A DNA stretch of 53,603 bases from Roseburia sp. (GTDB lineage: Bacteria > Bacillota > Clostridia > Lachnospirales > Lachnospiraceae). This document shows, in pieces, positions 35,256-45,409 of the stretch. Numbering within the stretch: the first letter of the stretch is position 1; the number at the start of each line of letters is the position of its first letter. The notes beneath the pieces were generated by a model, which ran no database searches, was not told the origin of the DNA, and was given only the letters and a program-made list of their open reading frames with translations. Location of the stretch: assembly GCA_023664725.1 (NCBI GenBank), contig JAMPFA010000008.1, positions 1-53,603 on the forward strand, written 5' to 3'. The position numbers and the translations under genes are program-made.

Positions 35256-36974
35256 ATGAGAAAAATTTATCAGAAACTTTTATTAGCGCTTTTCTGCGGG
35301 CTGATGCTTCTGCCGGGAAAAGCAGTGACAACTCTGGCTGGTGAAACAACAGTCAGTGCCACGGCTGTGTCCAGCAGCAAAATTGAAGTGAAATGGAATG
35401 CGGTAGAGGGAGCTTCCAAGTATAAAGTGTATCGAAGCACAACTGCGGAAAGCGGCTTTTCCAAGCTGGCTGCCGTAAAAGAAACTGTTTACCAGGATAA
35501 AAGTGTAACGGCGGGAAGAATTTATTACTATAGAATCGTTCCTGTAGCGGCCCGCACAAAGAAAGATATGGACAGTGCCCGTGTAACGGTGAAGGCAAAG
35601 ACGCCGGAGGCTGTGGCAGTGACAGAAATCAGCGTGAAAAGCCCTACAAAGGTAAAATTGTACTGGAATCTTTCAAAGGCTGCAAATGGTTACGAAATTT
35701 ACCGCAGCAACAAAAAGGAGGAGTCCTACACTCTTTTGGCCACAGTGAAGGGAAAAGAAAATACCGCTTTTACGGACAGCTCCATTGTTCCGGGAAAGAC
35801 CTACTACTATAAGATCCGCCCAACTGTCTCCAACAACGGGGTAAAAGGACGGGGAAGTGATTCTTTCCCCATCAAGGTAAAAACCGTGGCAAAGACAGAC
35901 ATTACCAGCATTGCATCCCTGAATTCAGGTTCTATGCAGCTTGTGTGGAAAAAAGTGAGCAATGCAACAGAATATGAAGTTTACCGCAGCACAAAAGAGG
36001 CCAGTGGATTTAAAAAGATTGCAACAGTAAAGAACTCAACCACCAAATACACGGACAAGTCTGTAAAGACAGGAAAGAAATATTATTACAAAGTTGTCAC
36101 TGTGGGAAAATTAAACGGTAAAAAAATTACCAGCGGTTATTCCAATGGTGTGTCCTACCGGGCACTTAGTCAGGTTAAAATTTCCTCTGCCAAATCCACT
36201 CTGGAAGATGGGATTAAAGTGAAATGGCAGAAAGTGACCGGGGCAACACAGTATAAAATTTACCGGGCGACTTCTGCCAAAGGCACTTACAAGAAAATTG
36301 CCACAGTAAAATCCAACGGAAAAGATACTCAGACCTACACAGATACAAAAGTGACATCAGGAAAGAATTACTATTATAAAGTCCAGGCTTATTCCAGTGA
36401 TGACGGCCTGATCGCCGCAGGAAAAGGGGACAAATCCGAATATAAGAAAGCTGCCATAAACTATGCCATTATGGGAAAATCCACAGTTACCGTGGATCAG
36501 ATGGTAAAGATGTACAACAGTTCCGGAAAGAAATACCCCTCCATCTACAAAGACAAAGGGGCAAAGAATATTAAGAAGTTCTGCGAGATTGTCCTGGAGG
36601 AATCTGAAAAAGAAGGGGTTCGGGCAGAAGTGATCTTTGCCCAGGTCTGCCTGGAAACCGGATATTTAAGTTTTGGAGGCCAGGTGAAGGCAGAGCAGTG
36701 TAACTTCAGCGGCCTTGGGGCAACAGATGACGGAGCGGCTGGAGCCACCTTCAAAAATGTAAGGACGGGAATCAGAGCCCAGGTACAGCACTTAAAGGGT
36801 TACGCTTCCAAAGATAAGTTAAACCAGAAGTGCGTAGATCCGCGATTCCAGTATCTCAGTCACAGAAGGGGGTCCACTCCCTATGTGCAGAACCTTGGCA
36901 ATGGAAACTGGGCAACAGACCCCAATTATGCATCCAAGCTGATGACACTGATCAAAAAGATAAAAAGCTATTAG
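35256..36974 (+). CDS. Secreted FN3-glucosaminidase (GH73-like) wall hydrolase
   Basis: A 572-residue secreted protein that repeats the distal architecture of the previous gene without the amidase. Seen: signal peptide (about 1-27), four FN3-like domains (YYYRIV, YYYKIR, YYYKVV, YYYKVQ strands), then a glucosaminidase module with [15 protein letters not shown] and [13 protein letters not shown], close to the module at the end of the 30987 gene. In this copy the residue before the catalytic Glu is Leu rather than His. It starts 21 bases after the previous stop with AAAGGAGAGG upstream, and is a probable tandem duplicate that diverged. Confidence 0.88.
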   Translation: MRKIYQKLLLALFCGLMLLPGKAVTTLAGETTVSATAVSSSKIEVKWNAVEGASKYKVYRSTTAESGFSKLAAVKETVYQDKSVTAGRIYYYRIVPVAARTKKDMDSARVTVKAKTPEAVAVTEISVKSPTKVKLYWNLSKAANGYEIYRSNKKEESYTLLATVKGKENTAFTDSSIVPGKTYYYKIRPTVSNNGVKGRGSDSFPIKVKTVAKTDITSIASLNSGSMQLVWKKVSNATEYEVYRSTKEASGFKKIATVKNSTTKYTDKSVKTGKKYYYKVVTVGKLNGKKITSGYSNGVSYRALSQVKISSAKSTLEDGIKVKWQKVTGATQYKIYRATSAKGTYKKIATVKSNGKDTQTYTDTKVTSGKNYYYKVQAYSSDDGLIAAGKGDKSEYKKAAINYAIMGKSTVTVDQMVKMYNSSGKKYPSIYKDKGAKNIKKFCEIVLEESEKEGVRAEVIFAQVCLETGYLSFGGQVKAEQCNFSGLGATDDGAAGATFKNVRTGIRAQVQHLKGYASKDKLNQKCVDPRFQYLSHRRGSTPYVQNLGNGNWATDPNYASKLMTLIKKIKSY

Positions 36975-36985
36975 GGAGGAAGGCA

Positions 36986-37948
36986 GTGAAACATAAGAAA
37001 ATTACTTTTCTCCCAGTTCTTGCCATAATCTCCTGCTTTGCACTTGCCGGCTGTGCCGAGGGAGGCAGCGGGGATGCAAAAGAACTGGAACAGATTGTTT
37101 TAGAGACAGAGGTATTTCAGAAATCTGCGGAAAGGGGAGGGAATGATTCCGGGGAAAAAGAGACGGAAATCCCTACAGAGGATACCGAGGAGGCTCTGAC
37201 TGAGGTAGAAACAGAGAGAAAAAATGACACGGAGACGGACACAGAGACAGAAACTGAAGAGGGGACAGAAGTCCAGGATGAGGACAATGCCGGGGAAGAA
37301 GCAGTTACCTCTCCTGGGGGAACTCATATCGTGTGCATCGATGCAGGACATCAGGCAAAGGGAAACAGCGAGCCGGAACCTGTGGGGCCTGGAGCCTCCG
37401 AGACAAAGGCAAAAGTGGCCTCCGGCACCAGGGGAACTACCACAGGGCTTGCAGAGTATGAGCTTACCCTTCAGGTATCTCTGAAACTTCGGGATGTTTT
37501 GACCGCCAGAGGGTACAGCGTGATCATGGTCCGGGAGAGCAATGACGTAAACATCAGCAACAGCGAGCGGGCGGCGGTGGCAAACAGCAGCAATGCGGAA
37601 GTATTCTTAAGGATCCACGCCAACGGCTCGGAGAACAGCGGCGCAAACGGCAGTATGACCATATGCCCCACGCCAAACAATCCCTACTGCAGCAATATTT
37701 ACAGCCAGTCCCGCCGGCTTTCCGACAAAGTGCTGGACGCTATGACAGCGGCTACCGGGGCAAACAGAGAGTATGTCTGGGAGACAGATACCATGAGCGG
37801 TATCAACTGGTGCCAGGTGCCTGTCACCATTGTGGAGATGGGGTACATGACAAATCCCACAGAGGATTTAAACATGGCCGACCCTGCCTATCAGGATAAG
37901 CTGGCTGCGGGAATTGCAGACGGTGTGGATGCCTATTTTTCAGAGTAA
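36986..37948 (+). CDS. Lipoprotein N-acetylmuramoyl-L-alanine amidase
   Basis: A 320-residue lipoprotein. Seen: signal peptide with lipobox FALAGC, an acidic Glu/Thr linker (about 30-110), then an Amidase_3 domain with [35 protein letters not shown] and [10 protein letters not shown], giving the zinc ligands (two His, one Glu) and the catalytic Glu. The start is GTG at 36986 behind GGGAGGAAGG; a longer in-frame ATG would lie in the previous gene and break the signal peptide. It lies 11 bases after the FN3-glucosaminidase gene, as last gene of the operon. Hydrolyses the lactyl-Ala bond in peptidoglycan near the membrane. Confidence 0.9.
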   Translation: MKHKKITFLPVLAIISCFALAGCAEGGSGDAKELEQIVLETEVFQKSAERGGNDSGEKETEIPTEDTEEALTEVETERKNDTETDTETETEEGTEVQDEDNAGEEAVTSPGGTHIVCIDAGHQAKGNSEPEPVGPGASETKAKVASGTRGTTTGLAEYELTLQVSLKLRDVLTARGYSVIMVRESNDVNISNSERAAVANSSNAEVFLRIHANGSENSGANGSMTICPTPNNPYCSNIYSQSRRLSDKVLDAMTAATGANREYVWETDTMSGINWCQVPVTIVEMGYMTNPTEDLNMADPAYQDKLAAGIADGVDAYFSE

Positions 37949-38058
37949 TAAAGGTTTACTTTATGAAGAAAGCAGGTGATTGGTATGCCGACAAATTTGT
38001 GGAGCGCAAATTATATCAAAAACCACCGCTAATAAATGATACCCAAAAGTAGAAGCTA

Positions 38059-38094
38059 AAAAGAGGATATCCCCAATACGGGGTATCCTCTTTT
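38059..38094. terminator. Bidirectional terminator between convergent genes
   Basis: AAAGAGGATA-T-CCCC pairs with GGGG-TATCCTCTTT around an AATAC loop, one bulged T, with A-run on one side and T-run on the other. It serves both the wall-hydrolase operon (+) and the phosphorylase gene (-). The rest of the 180-base gap holds nothing recognised. Confidence 0.85.
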
Positions 38095-38128
38095 ATAATC
38101 TATAAGTCAGATAATGGGAAGTGTAATA

Positions 38129-40573
38129 CTATTCACTCATAACAGCTTCAATTTTTACTACTTTTCCAACCATATTTTTATCGTAGGGAATCACATTTCC
38201 TTCCACCTTAGCCCCATCTACTGACAGGCTCTTCACCCCTTTTGGCACATGGCTCGGATTTTTCACCGTGATCTCATAAGTGACTCCTCTGAAATCCCTC
38301 TTAGCGGTAAATCCATCCAGGGAAGCAGGGATACATGGGTCAACTGCCAGCCCGTCGTAATCCGGCCGGATTCCCAGAATAAACTGTGACACATTTAAGA
38401 ATGTCCATGCTGCCGTTCCGGTAAGCCAGCTGTTTTTTGCCTCTCCATGATTTTTTGCATCTTTTCCGGCAATCATCTGGGAGTATACATAAGGCTCTGT
38501 CCGGTGGATCTCACTGATATCCTCAATGTAAGCGGGACATGTTCTGGTGTAGACCTGCCATGCCCTGTCACCTCTGCCGATCACTGTCTCCGCAATGGAG
38601 ATCCAGGGGTTGTTGTGGCAGAAAATACCCGCATTTTCTTTATATCCAGGCGGGTAGGAAGCAATCTCGCCAAGTTCTACATGGTATGTCCGGTAAGGGG
38701 GCTGTAACAGCACAATACCGTACTCTGTGTCAAGACGTTTTTCCACAGACTCCATGGATTTCTGGCAAAGGCCCTTATCCAGACCGATTTCTGCCATAAC
38801 GCAGAATCCCTGGGGCTCAATGAAAATCTGACCCTCCTCACACTCTTTGGAACCTACTTTATGCTCGAAAGCATCGTAGGCGCGAAGGAACCATTCTCCG
38901 TCCCAGCCGTCCTTTTCCACAGCTGCGCACATATCTGCGATGGCTTTTTCTGCCAGGGCTGCCTCCTCATCAAGGCCTCTGTGCTTACAGATTGCCACAT
39001 AATCTTTGCCGTATTTTACAAACATTCCTGCGATAAACACCGACTCTGCCACAGGTCCTTCCGATGGGCCGAAGGTCTGGAAGGATTCTCCCGGCTCTTT
39101 GGAAAAGCAGTTTAAGTTCAGGCAGTCGTTCCAGTCTGCACGTCCGATGAGAGGAAGCTTGTGGGGGCCAAGATGCTCCATTGTATAGTGGAAAGAGCGT
39201 TTCAGGTGCTCCATAAAGGGAACGGCAGTGTCCATATCGTTGTCAAATGGCGTCATCTCATCCAGGATACTGTAATCTCCCGTCTCCTTTATGTAGGCGG
39301 CTGTTCCAGCGATCAGCCACAGCGGGTCGTCGTTAAATCCGCTTCCGATGTCAGAGTTGCCCTTTTTGGTCAGGGGCTGGTACTGATGGTATGCGCTTCC
39401 ATCTGCAAACTGGGTGGAGGCGATATCCAAAATCCTCTGTCTTGCCCTGTCGGGAATTAAATGAACGAAGCCGAGGAGATCCTGACAGGAATCTCTGAAG
39501 CCCATACCCCTTCCGATGCCGGACTCGTAGTAGGAAGCGGACCGGGACATGTTAAAGGTAACCATACACTGATACTGATGCCATACGTTTACCATACGGT
39601 CCAGTTTTTCCTCGCTGGAAGATACGGTAAAGTGGGACAAAAGGTTATTCCAGTAATCCTTTAAGCTGGCAAGAGCTTTGTCCGCTTTTTCTGTGGTATC
39701 AAATTCTGCCAGAAGCTCTTCGGCGGGAGCAAGGTTGATCTGGTCTAAGGCGGTAAACTTTTTCTCCTGGGGATTTTCCACATATCCAAGGACATACACA
39801 AATGTTTTGGACTCTCCCGGCGCCAAGGTAACCTTGATCTGATGGGAACCTATGGGGGACCATCCGCTGGCAACAGAATTTGTGGCAGCATTTTCCACAA
39901 CAGCCTTTGGAGCGGAGTTTTCACCGTAAGCTCCAAGGAAGGAATCCCTGTCTGTGTCAAAACCGTCTACCGGGGCATTGACGGAGTAAACCGCATAGTG
40001 GTTCCGCCGTTCCCTGTACTCTGTCTTGTGGTAGATGGCAGAGCCGTGGATTTCCACTTCACCAGTGTTAAAGTTTCTCTGGAAGTTTGTCATATCGTCC
40101 ATAGCATTCCAGAGGCAGAACTCCACATAGGAAAAGACGGAGAATGATTTTTCACTTTTGCTCTCATTGGTTAAAGTGAGCTTGTTTACTTCACAGGAGG
40201 AACCCATGGGGACAAAAGCGGTCATCTCCGCTTTCAACGCATTTTTTACCCCTGTAAAGACGGAATAGCCCAGGCCGTGGCGGCACTCATAGCTGTCAAG
40301 TTCTGTTTTGGAGGGCATCCAGCCGGGGTTCCAGACGGTACCGTTTTCATTAATATAATAGTAGTGTCCGTTGGAGTCCAAAGGAATGTTGTTGTAGCGA
40401 TATCTTGTGAGCCGGAGCAGCTTTGCGTCTTTATAGAAACTGTATCCGCCTCCTGTGTTGGAAATAAGGGAAAAGAAATCTTCGCAGCCCAGATAGTTGA
40501 TCCAGGGCAGCGGTGTTTTGGGGGATGTGATCACATATTCTTTGCTTACATCATCGAAATGTCCGAATGTCAT
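38129..40573 (-). CDS. Cellobiose phosphorylase (GH94)
   Basis: An 814-residue cytoplasmic GH94 enzyme. It splits cellobiose with phosphate into glucose-1-phosphate and glucose, saving ATP. Seen: the CbpA-like N-terminus [20 protein letters not shown] and [15 protein letters not shown], then [30 protein letters not shown], and the catalytic [10 protein letters not shown] with the general acid at Asp483. The whole length matches clostridial cellobiose phosphorylases. Divergent from a LacI regulator with a shared operator; AGGAGGT Shine-Dalgarno (40581-40587). Chitobiose- or laminaribiose-type specificity within GH94 is less likely given the CbpA likeness but cannot be excluded by eye. Confidence 0.92.
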   Translation of the reverse strand: MTFGHFDDVSKEYVITSPKTPLPWINYLGCEDFFSLISNTGGGYSFYKDAKLLRLTRYRYNNIPLDSNGHYYYINENGTVWNPGWMPSKTELDSYECRHGLGYSVFTGVKNALKAEMTAFVPMGSSCEVNKLTLTNESKSEKSFSVFSYVEFCLWNAMDDMTNFQRNFNTGEVEIHGSAIYHKTEYRERRNHYAVYSVNAPVDGFDTDRDSFLGAYGENSAPKAVVENAATNSVASGWSPIGSHQIKVTLAPGESKTFVYVLGYVENPQEKKFTALDQINLAPAEELLAEFDTTEKADKALASLKDYWNNLLSHFTVSSSEEKLDRMVNVWHQYQCMVTFNMSRSASYYESGIGRGMGFRDSCQDLLGFVHLIPDRARQRILDIASTQFADGSAYHQYQPLTKKGNSDIGSGFNDDPLWLIAGTAAYIKETGDYSILDEMTPFDNDMDTAVPFMEHLKRSFHYTMEHLGPHKLPLIGRADWNDCLNLNCFSKEPGESFQTFGPSEGPVAESVFIAGMFVKYGKDYVAICKHRGLDEEAALAEKAIADMCAAVEKDGWDGEWFLRAYDAFEHKVGSKECEEGQIFIEPQGFCVMAEIGLDKGLCQKSMESVEKRLDTEYGIVLLQPPYRTYHVELGEIASYPPGYKENAGIFCHNNPWISIAETVIGRGDRAWQVYTRTCPAYIEDISEIHRTEPYVYSQMIAGKDAKNHGEAKNSWLTGTAAWTFLNVSQFILGIRPDYDGLAVDPCIPASLDGFTAKRDFRGVTYEITVKNPSHVPKGVKSLSVDGAKVEGNVIPYDKNMVGKVVKIEAVMSE

Positions 40574-40624
40574 ATTAAATACCTCCTGAGAATATCTTGT
40601 ACTTTAACATAGCGTTAAGAGAAA

Positions 40625-40640
40625 AACGAAAACGTTTAAG
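40625..40640. promoter_or_regulatory. LacI-type operator near the phosphorylase gene
   Basis: AACGAAAACGTTTAAG, with the core AAACGTTT dyad typical of LacI/CcpA-family sites. It lies just downstream of the -10 of the leftward promoter, where a bound repressor would block transcription. It matches the second site (40837-40850) in 13 of 14 bases. Confidence 0.7.
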
Positions 40641-40661
40641 CTAGTGTAGTTTCTGAACTTG

Positions 40662-40690
40662 AGTATAAAGGATAGAGGAAAAAATTGCAA
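40662..40690 (-). promoter_or_regulatory. Promoter of the cellobiose phosphorylase gene
   Basis: On the - strand: TTGCAA (40690-40685), 17-base spacer, TATACT (40667-40662), about 90 bases before the start codon. The operator at 40625-40640 falls in the early transcribed leader. Between this promoter and 40800 is AT-rich sequence with nothing else recognised. Confidence 0.7.
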
Positions 40691-40800
40691 GCGGAAATTA
40701 GAAACAAAAATAGAAGAAAAGCAGCAAGATATTTATATGTACAAAATTACTAATTCAAGTCAGAAAATAATGTGTATTTTGACGAATAAATAAAAAATGC

Positions 40801-40829
40801 TTGCATTTTTTTGTCAAAGGTTGTATAGT
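40801..40829 (+). promoter_or_regulatory. Promoter of the LacI-family regulator gene
   Basis: TTGCAT (40801-40806), 17-base spacer, TATAGT (40824-40829), 57 bases before the regulator start. Confidence 0.6.
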
Positions 40830-40834
40830 TGAAC

Positions 40835-40850
40835 TACGAAAACGATTAAG
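40835..40850. promoter_or_regulatory. Second LacI-type operator (autoregulation)
   Basis: CGAAAACGATTAAG (40837-40850) just past the -10 of the regulator's own promoter, in the same relative place as the first site. It suggests the regulator represses itself and the divergent gene. Confidence 0.6.
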
Positions 40851-40885
40851 AAACAACAGTTTCAGCCAGCAAGGAGAAAGCGCCT

Positions 40886-41929
40886 ATGGTATCTTTAAAG
40901 GACATTGCGAAGACCTGCGGAGTATCTGTTGCCACAGTGAGCAAGGCATTGAACAATCAAAAAGATATCGGCGAAGATACAAAGGCAAAAATCAGAGAGA
41001 CGGCGGCGAAGATGGGTTACTTTCCCAACTCGGCGGCAAGAGCGTTAAAGACCAGGCGGTCCTACAACCTGGGAGTCCTGTTTCAGGATGAAGCGGGCAG
41101 AGGCCTTACCCATGAGTACTTCGCAGCAGTGTTAAATGGATTTAAGGTTCAGGCAGAGAACATGGGATATGATATCAGTTTTTTAAGCACTGAGAGCCGG
41201 ACCATGTCTTATTATGAACACTGCAGATACCGCAACTTTGACGGGGTAGTTATCGTGTGTGTGGACTTTCGGGAACCGAAGGTGCAGGAACTTTTAAACA
41301 GCGATATCCCCATGGTGACAATCGACTATATACATCATAACTGTTCTTCCGTAAGTTCAGACAATGTGGGAGGGATGGAGGAACTGCTCACTTACATATA
41401 TAATAGGGGACACAGAAGAGTAGCCTACATCCATGGAGAGAACTTCTCCTATGTAACAAAAGAGCGTCTGGCCAGCTTTTACCGGACCGCAGAATCCTTA
41501 GGACTTGAGGTTCCGGAAAAATATGTCCGAGAGGCAAAATACCTGGAGACAAAGCAGGCGGCAGAGATCACACGGGAGCTTATAGAGCGCAAAGATGCCC
41601 CTACCTGTATTATTTATCCCGATGACGCTTCCTCCATCGGAGGAAGGAACGCCATAGTGGAGGCAGGGCTTAGGATTGGCGGAGACATATCCATTGCAGG
41701 ATACGACGGACACACCGTATCCCAGCTTCTTCACCCAAAGCTTACCACAGTAAGCCAGAATGCAGATGAGATTGGCAGGGAAGCCGCAAAATGTCTTGTC
41801 AGCGCTATTGAAAAACCAAAAACGACTCTTTTACAGAGAGTGGTTATAGAGGGGAGTTTGATACCGGGTCAATCGGTGGAGGATTTCCCGGGGGTGTATT
41901 TACATCCAACAATATTAAATTTTTCATAA
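40886..41929 (+). CDS. LacI-family transcriptional regulator
   Basis: A 347-residue DNA-binding repressor. Seen: N-terminal LacI helix-turn-helix [20 protein letters not shown], hinge helix [19 protein letters not shown], and a periplasmic-binding-like ligand domain with [24 protein letters not shown] and [14 protein letters not shown]. Its position between divergent promoters with matching AAACGNTT operators suggests it controls the GH94 gene, itself and the transporter immediately following (14 bases to the next start). The inducer is probably cellobiose or a related beta-glucoside (inference). The Shine-Dalgarno AAGGAGAAAG is 6 bases before ATG. Confidence 0.92.
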   Translation: MVSLKDIAKTCGVSVATVSKALNNQKDIGEDTKAKIRETAAKMGYFPNSAARALKTRRSYNLGVLFQDEAGRGLTHEYFAAVLNGFKVQAENMGYDISFLSTESRTMSYYEHCRYRNFDGVVIVCVDFREPKVQELLNSDIPMVTIDYIHHNCSSVSSDNVGGMEELLTYIYNRGHRRVAYIHGENFSYVTKERLASFYRTAESLGLEVPEKYVREAKYLETKQAAEITRELIERKDAPTCIIYPDDASSIGGRNAIVEAGLRIGGDISIAGYDGHTVSQLLHPKLTTVSQNADEIGREAAKCLVSAIEKPKTTLLQRVVIEGSLIPGQSVEDFPGVYLHPTILNFS

Positions 41930-41943
41930 CAGGAGGAAAAAAT

Positions 41944-43395
41944 ATGAAAAAGAAACTTATCAGTGCATTCTTATGTGCAGCAATGACAGCATCTATGTTA
42001 GCAGGCTGCGGCGGCGGTTCTGACACAGCAGCAGACGCACCGGCAAGCGAACCGGCAAAAGAGGAGACACCGGCTGATGATGCGGACGATGCAGCAGATG
42101 ACGCAGCAGATGACGCAGGCGATGCAGCAGCCGCAGGTGACGGCGTATCCTATACAGGAGAACTTTCCATCATGCACTACTCTACTTCCGAGGAGTCAGA
42201 GGGTAACGGTGGTTCTGATGGATTCCGTACCATGCTTCAGGAGTGGAAAGATGCAAACCCAAATGTAAACTTAGCTGAAAACGTACTTGCAAATGACGAG
42301 TACAAAACACAGATCGCTACACTGGCAGCAGCAGATGACCTTCCGGATGTATTCCTGCTTCAGGGGATGAATACAAAGGCATGGGCTCAGCAGGGACTTG
42401 TGATGGATCTGACAGATGTGGTAAACAATTCTCCTTATGCAGCAGATTACAAACAGGATTACTTCACACCGTTCAAAGATGGCGATAAAATTTATGGCCT
42501 TCCAGTTCTGACAGGTGGAACCTGTACGGTAGTTATCTACGACAAACAGATGTGGAAAGATGCAGGCTATGATTCCTTCCCAACATCATGGGATGACGTT
42601 CTGGCAGCAAAAGACAAATTCTCCGCTGATGGCATCGATACCATCGCATTTGGTAACAGCGGAAAATGGCAGGCAAACTCCTGCTTCATGTCAACCATCG
42701 GTGATATGTTCACAGGAAAAGACTGGTTCCAGTCCATCATTGACAAAGGCGGCGCAGCATTTACAGATCAGGAATTTGTAGATTCCCTGAAATTTGCACA
42801 GGAAGCTTTCAGCTCAGGCGTATTTAACGCAGACTTCAATGCAGTTTCCAACGAGGATGCCCGTGAGTACTATATCTCCGGCGATGCAGCAGCATTTATC
42901 GGCGGTAACTGGGATGTTTCTTACATCATGGCAACTCTGTTAGAGGGTGATGAGGAGAAATACAACAATATCGGCTTTGCTACCTTCCCATCTATCGAAG
43001 GCGCTAAGGGCGATACAAACGTACAGAATATCGGTTTAGGATACGGTATGGCAATCAATGCGAAAGTGGCAGAAGACCCGGAGAAATTAGATGCAGCTAT
43101 CGATCTGATCTACAAACTGACAGGTCCTGACTTTGCAAACTTTGTAGCAACAAAATATGCTCTTGGCGGACTTACCACTGTAGATGATGTAGATTTAAGC
43201 GGATTTGACTCCGTAACACAGGACTTCTACAACTGGTCTTATGTTGATACAAACACCTGTGAGATTTATGACTCCTATGTCAGCAGTGCAGTTTGGGATG
43301 TATTTAACACAGAGCTGCAGGATATGTTAAACGGTGATACCGATCCTGAGACAGTTGCAAAAGACACTCAGGCAGCATATGAAGCAAATTACTAA
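41944..43395 (+). CDS. Extracellular sugar-binding lipoprotein (ABC transporter, CUT1)
   Basis: A 483-residue family 1 solute-binding lipoprotein. Seen: signal peptide and lipobox ending SMLAGCGGG, an Ala/Asp-rich linker (about 28-65), and the binding fold with [28 protein letters not shown] and [12 protein letters not shown]. It captures an oligosaccharide outside the membrane and hands it to the two permeases downstream; given LacI and GH94 next to it, cellobiose or short cellodextrins are likely. AGGAGG site 6-8 bases before ATG. A terminator after it would make it more abundant than the permeases. Confidence 0.92.
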   Translation: MKKKLISAFLCAAMTASMLAGCGGGSDTAADAPASEPAKEETPADDADDAADDAADDAGDAAAAGDGVSYTGELSIMHYSTSEESEGNGGSDGFRTMLQEWKDANPNVNLAENVLANDEYKTQIATLAAADDLPDVFLLQGMNTKAWAQQGLVMDLTDVVNNSPYAADYKQDYFTPFKDGDKIYGLPVLTGGTCTVVIYDKQMWKDAGYDSFPTSWDDVLAAKDKFSADGIDTIAFGNSGKWQANSCFMSTIGDMFTGKDWFQSIIDKGGAAFTDQEFVDSLKFAQEAFSSGVFNADFNAVSNEDAREYYISGDAAAFIGGNWDVSYIMATLLEGDEEKYNNIGFATFPSIEGAKGDTNVQNIGLGYGMAINAKVAEDPEKLDAAIDLIYKLTGPDFANFVATKYALGGLTTVDDVDLSGFDSVTQDFYNWSYVDTNTCEIYDSYVSSAVWDVFNTELQDMLNGDTDPETVAKDTQAAYEANY

Positions 43396-43442
43396 GATTT
43401 CATTTTAGAAAAGTAAATGAGTGGTATATGAAAAGCATGAGA

Positions 43443-43474
43443 GGTCTCGTCCCTTTTGTGGGACGGGGCCTTTT
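43443..43474 (+). terminator. Leaky terminator between binding protein and permeases
   Basis: GGTCTCGTCCC (43443-43453) pairs with GGGACGGGGCC (43460-43470) with G-U pairs, 6-base loop, then TTTT. The short T-run fits partial readthrough to the permeases. Confidence 0.8.
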
Positions 43475-43506
43475 AAAATGAATTGATAAAGGAGGTTGGG
43501 TAGGTT

Positions 43507-44403
43507 ATGTTAAAATCAATTAAGCCCAAGGGGTGGGTCATTGCCTTGTTTTTATGTGTCCCTGTAGTGTGGTATGTTTTCTCCGTATTCGTTCCCCTTT
43601 TGACGGCAGTGTTTTACAGTTTCTTTGAGTGGAAGGGCGGGCCTCAGAAAACATTTATCGGGCTGTCCAATTATGTGGATTTAATCAAGGACGGAACATT
43701 CTGGCAGGCATTCAGTCACAATATCTATCTGGTACTTGCCTGTATCGTAGGCCAGGTAGGAATTGCCTTTGTGTTTGTGTTGATCGTAAACTCCAGACTT
43801 GTAAAATTAAAAGGTATCCACAGAACCTTCGGGTTCTTCCCAAGTACCATTTCTGCGGTATGTATCGGTTTTATCTGGATGATGATCTACGATTACAAGA
43901 GAGGTATCTTAAACTGGATCCTCACCGCAACAGGACATGCGGATAAAGTGAAGGTATGGCTGAACGAGCCCTCTTTAGTTATGGTGTTGGTGGCAATCCC
44001 ACTGATCTGGCAGTTTATCGGTTACTATATGGTAATTCTTCTGTCTGCCATCGCCTCTGTGGACACAGAGATTTTCGAGGTTGCAGAGCTGGACGGGGCA
44101 AATGCTTTTCAGAGAGCAGTTTATATCGTTCTGCCTTTGATTAAAAACACATTGTTAGTCTGTGTGACTCTCTGTGTTGCCGGAAACATGAAAGCATTCG
44201 ATCATATCTATACGATGACAGAGGGTGGTCCTGGCACATCCTCCATGGTTATGGCTATGTACGGATATAAAATTTCCTTTGCGCAGATGAATATGGGATA
44301 CGGAAGTGCGATTTCCGTAGGAATCTTTATTGTCAGCCTTATTGTAATCGGCGGAAGCCAGAAACTTATGAACTGGATCATGCGGGATAAGGGGGTAGAA
44401 TAA
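43507..44403 (+). CDS. Sugar ABC transporter permease, MalF-type
   Basis: A 298-residue inner-membrane permease with six hydrophobic segments. Seen: the MalF-type start GWVIALFLCVPVVWYVFSVF, and the EAA loop EVAELDGANAFQRAVYIVLP that docks the ATPase. No ATP-binding gene is adjacent, which is usual for CUT1 systems that share a MsmX-type ATPase. AAAGGAGG site upstream. Forms the channel with the next gene, which begins one base after its stop. Confidence 0.93.
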   Translation: MLKSIKPKGWVIALFLCVPVVWYVFSVFVPLLTAVFYSFFEWKGGPQKTFIGLSNYVDLIKDGTFWQAFSHNIYLVLACIVGQVGIAFVFVLIVNSRLVKLKGIHRTFGFFPSTISAVCIGFIWMMIYDYKRGILNWILTATGHADKVKVWLNEPSLVMVLVAIPLIWQFIGYYMVILLSAIASVDTEIFEVAELDGANAFQRAVYIVLPLIKNTLLVCVTLCVAGNMKAFDHIYTMTEGGPGTSSMVMAMYGYKISFAQMNMGYGSAISVGIFIVSLIVIGGSQKLMNWIMRDKGVE

Positions 44404-44404
44404 T

Positions 44405-45283
44405 ATGGCTCAGATGGAACAGATCACAGGTGGAAGAACCACCGGGGAAAAAGTAAGGACAGGGATTCTTTCCTTTTTCTTAAATTTACTGATGTTAATC
44501 TTTTCCTTATCTTGTATCTTTCCTCTTGTGTGGATGTTTTATTCATCCTTAAAGACAAAGAGGGTATTTAATGCAGATATTATGGGGCTTCCCAAGAGCC
44601 CGACATTCAGCAACTACCAGAAGATCATGAGCAATGCGGATTATCATATCAGCCAGTCTATGCTTGCCAGTGTCCGCACCACAGTGATTTCCATCTTCTT
44701 TATCGCTCTGTTTGGCTTTATCGTGGGATATGTGCTTTCCAGGATTAAATTTAAAGGAAACAGACTATTATATGTGATGTTTTTGATGGGTATGCTGATC
44801 CCGGTACACTCCCTGTTAGTACCGATCTATGTAGTGTTTAACAAGACAGGGCTTGGAAACCAGTGGTTTACCCTGATCATCCCCTATGTGGCATTCGGAC
44901 TGCCTATGTCAGTATTCCTTGTGGAGGGGTACATCAAGGGAATTCCGGTAGAGCTTGAGGAGGCTGCGGCAATTGATGGAAGTTCCTTTACCAGAACGCT
45001 CTTTTCCATTATCCTTCCCGTGGCAAAGCCCATATTGGTAACAGTTGCGATCATCCAGGTGTTCTCCTGCTGGAACGAGTTCTCCTTTGCCCTGGTATTG
45101 ATCAAGGATGTGAAACTTCAGACCGTTCCTCTGGCTATGACAATGTTTAAGGGACAGTTTGCATCAGATTATCCAAAGATCATGTCTGCAATGCTGACAA
45201 CTATGGCACCAGTAGTAGTTCTGTACTTTGCATTCAGTAAACAGATCATCAAAGGAATGGTTGCAGGGGCAGTAAAGGGATAA
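44405..45283 (+). CDS. Sugar ABC transporter permease, MalG-type
   Basis: A 292-residue permease with six hydrophobic segments. Seen: N-terminal IFPLVWMFYSSLKTKR typical of MalG-type members, PLVPIYVVF-like LLVPIYVVFNKTGLG, the EAA loop EEAAAIDGSSFTRTLFSIILP, and ending KQIIKGMVAGAVKG. It pairs with the 43507 permease. A strong terminator (45338-45382) follows, so this transcript ends before the AraC gene. Confidence 0.93.
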   Translation: MAQMEQITGGRTTGEKVRTGILSFFLNLLMLIFSLSCIFPLVWMFYSSLKTKRVFNADIMGLPKSPTFSNYQKIMSNADYHISQSMLASVRTTVISIFFIALFGFIVGYVLSRIKFKGNRLLYVMFLMGMLIPVHSLLVPIYVVFNKTGLGNQWFTLIIPYVAFGLPMSVFLVEGYIKGIPVELEEAAAIDGSSFTRTLFSIILPVAKPILVTVAIIQVFSCWNEFSFALVLIKDVKLQTVPLAMTMFKGQFASDYPKIMSAMLTTMAPVVVLYFAFSKQIIKGMVAGAVKG

Positions 45284-45337
45284 AAAGATTTGGATGACAG
45301 TGAATTTTTTCTATACGCCCCAATTTATAACCCAAAG

Positions 45338-45382
45338 AAAAAGGGCCGCTCCCGTATCCCCATACAGGCTGCGGCTCTTTTT
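45338..45382 (+). terminator. Terminator after the first transporter operon
   Basis: AAAAAGGGCCGC (45338-45349) with GCGGCTCTTTTT (45371-45382), one G-U pair; the loop contains a further small stem. It rules out the longer upstream starts of the AraC reading frame. Confidence 0.88.
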
Positions 45383-45409
45383 CATGCTGATTGCAGAAAG
45401 GAGACTTAC

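Noticed and set aside
36830..36985. Longer start for the lipoprotein amidase
   Set aside because: It overlaps the previous gene and would bury the lipoprotein signal peptide.
37981..38032. Short + strand frame after the amidase (15 codons)
   Set aside because: Too short, no recognisable product and no clear spacing from a ribosome site.
38447..40612. Several + strand frames across the phosphorylase gene
   Set aside because: They oppose a full-length GH94 gene with all catalytic motifs and have no recognisable products.
45290..45409. N-terminal extension of the AraC regulator
   Set aside because: It reads through a strong terminator; the ATG at 45410 has a better ribosome site.
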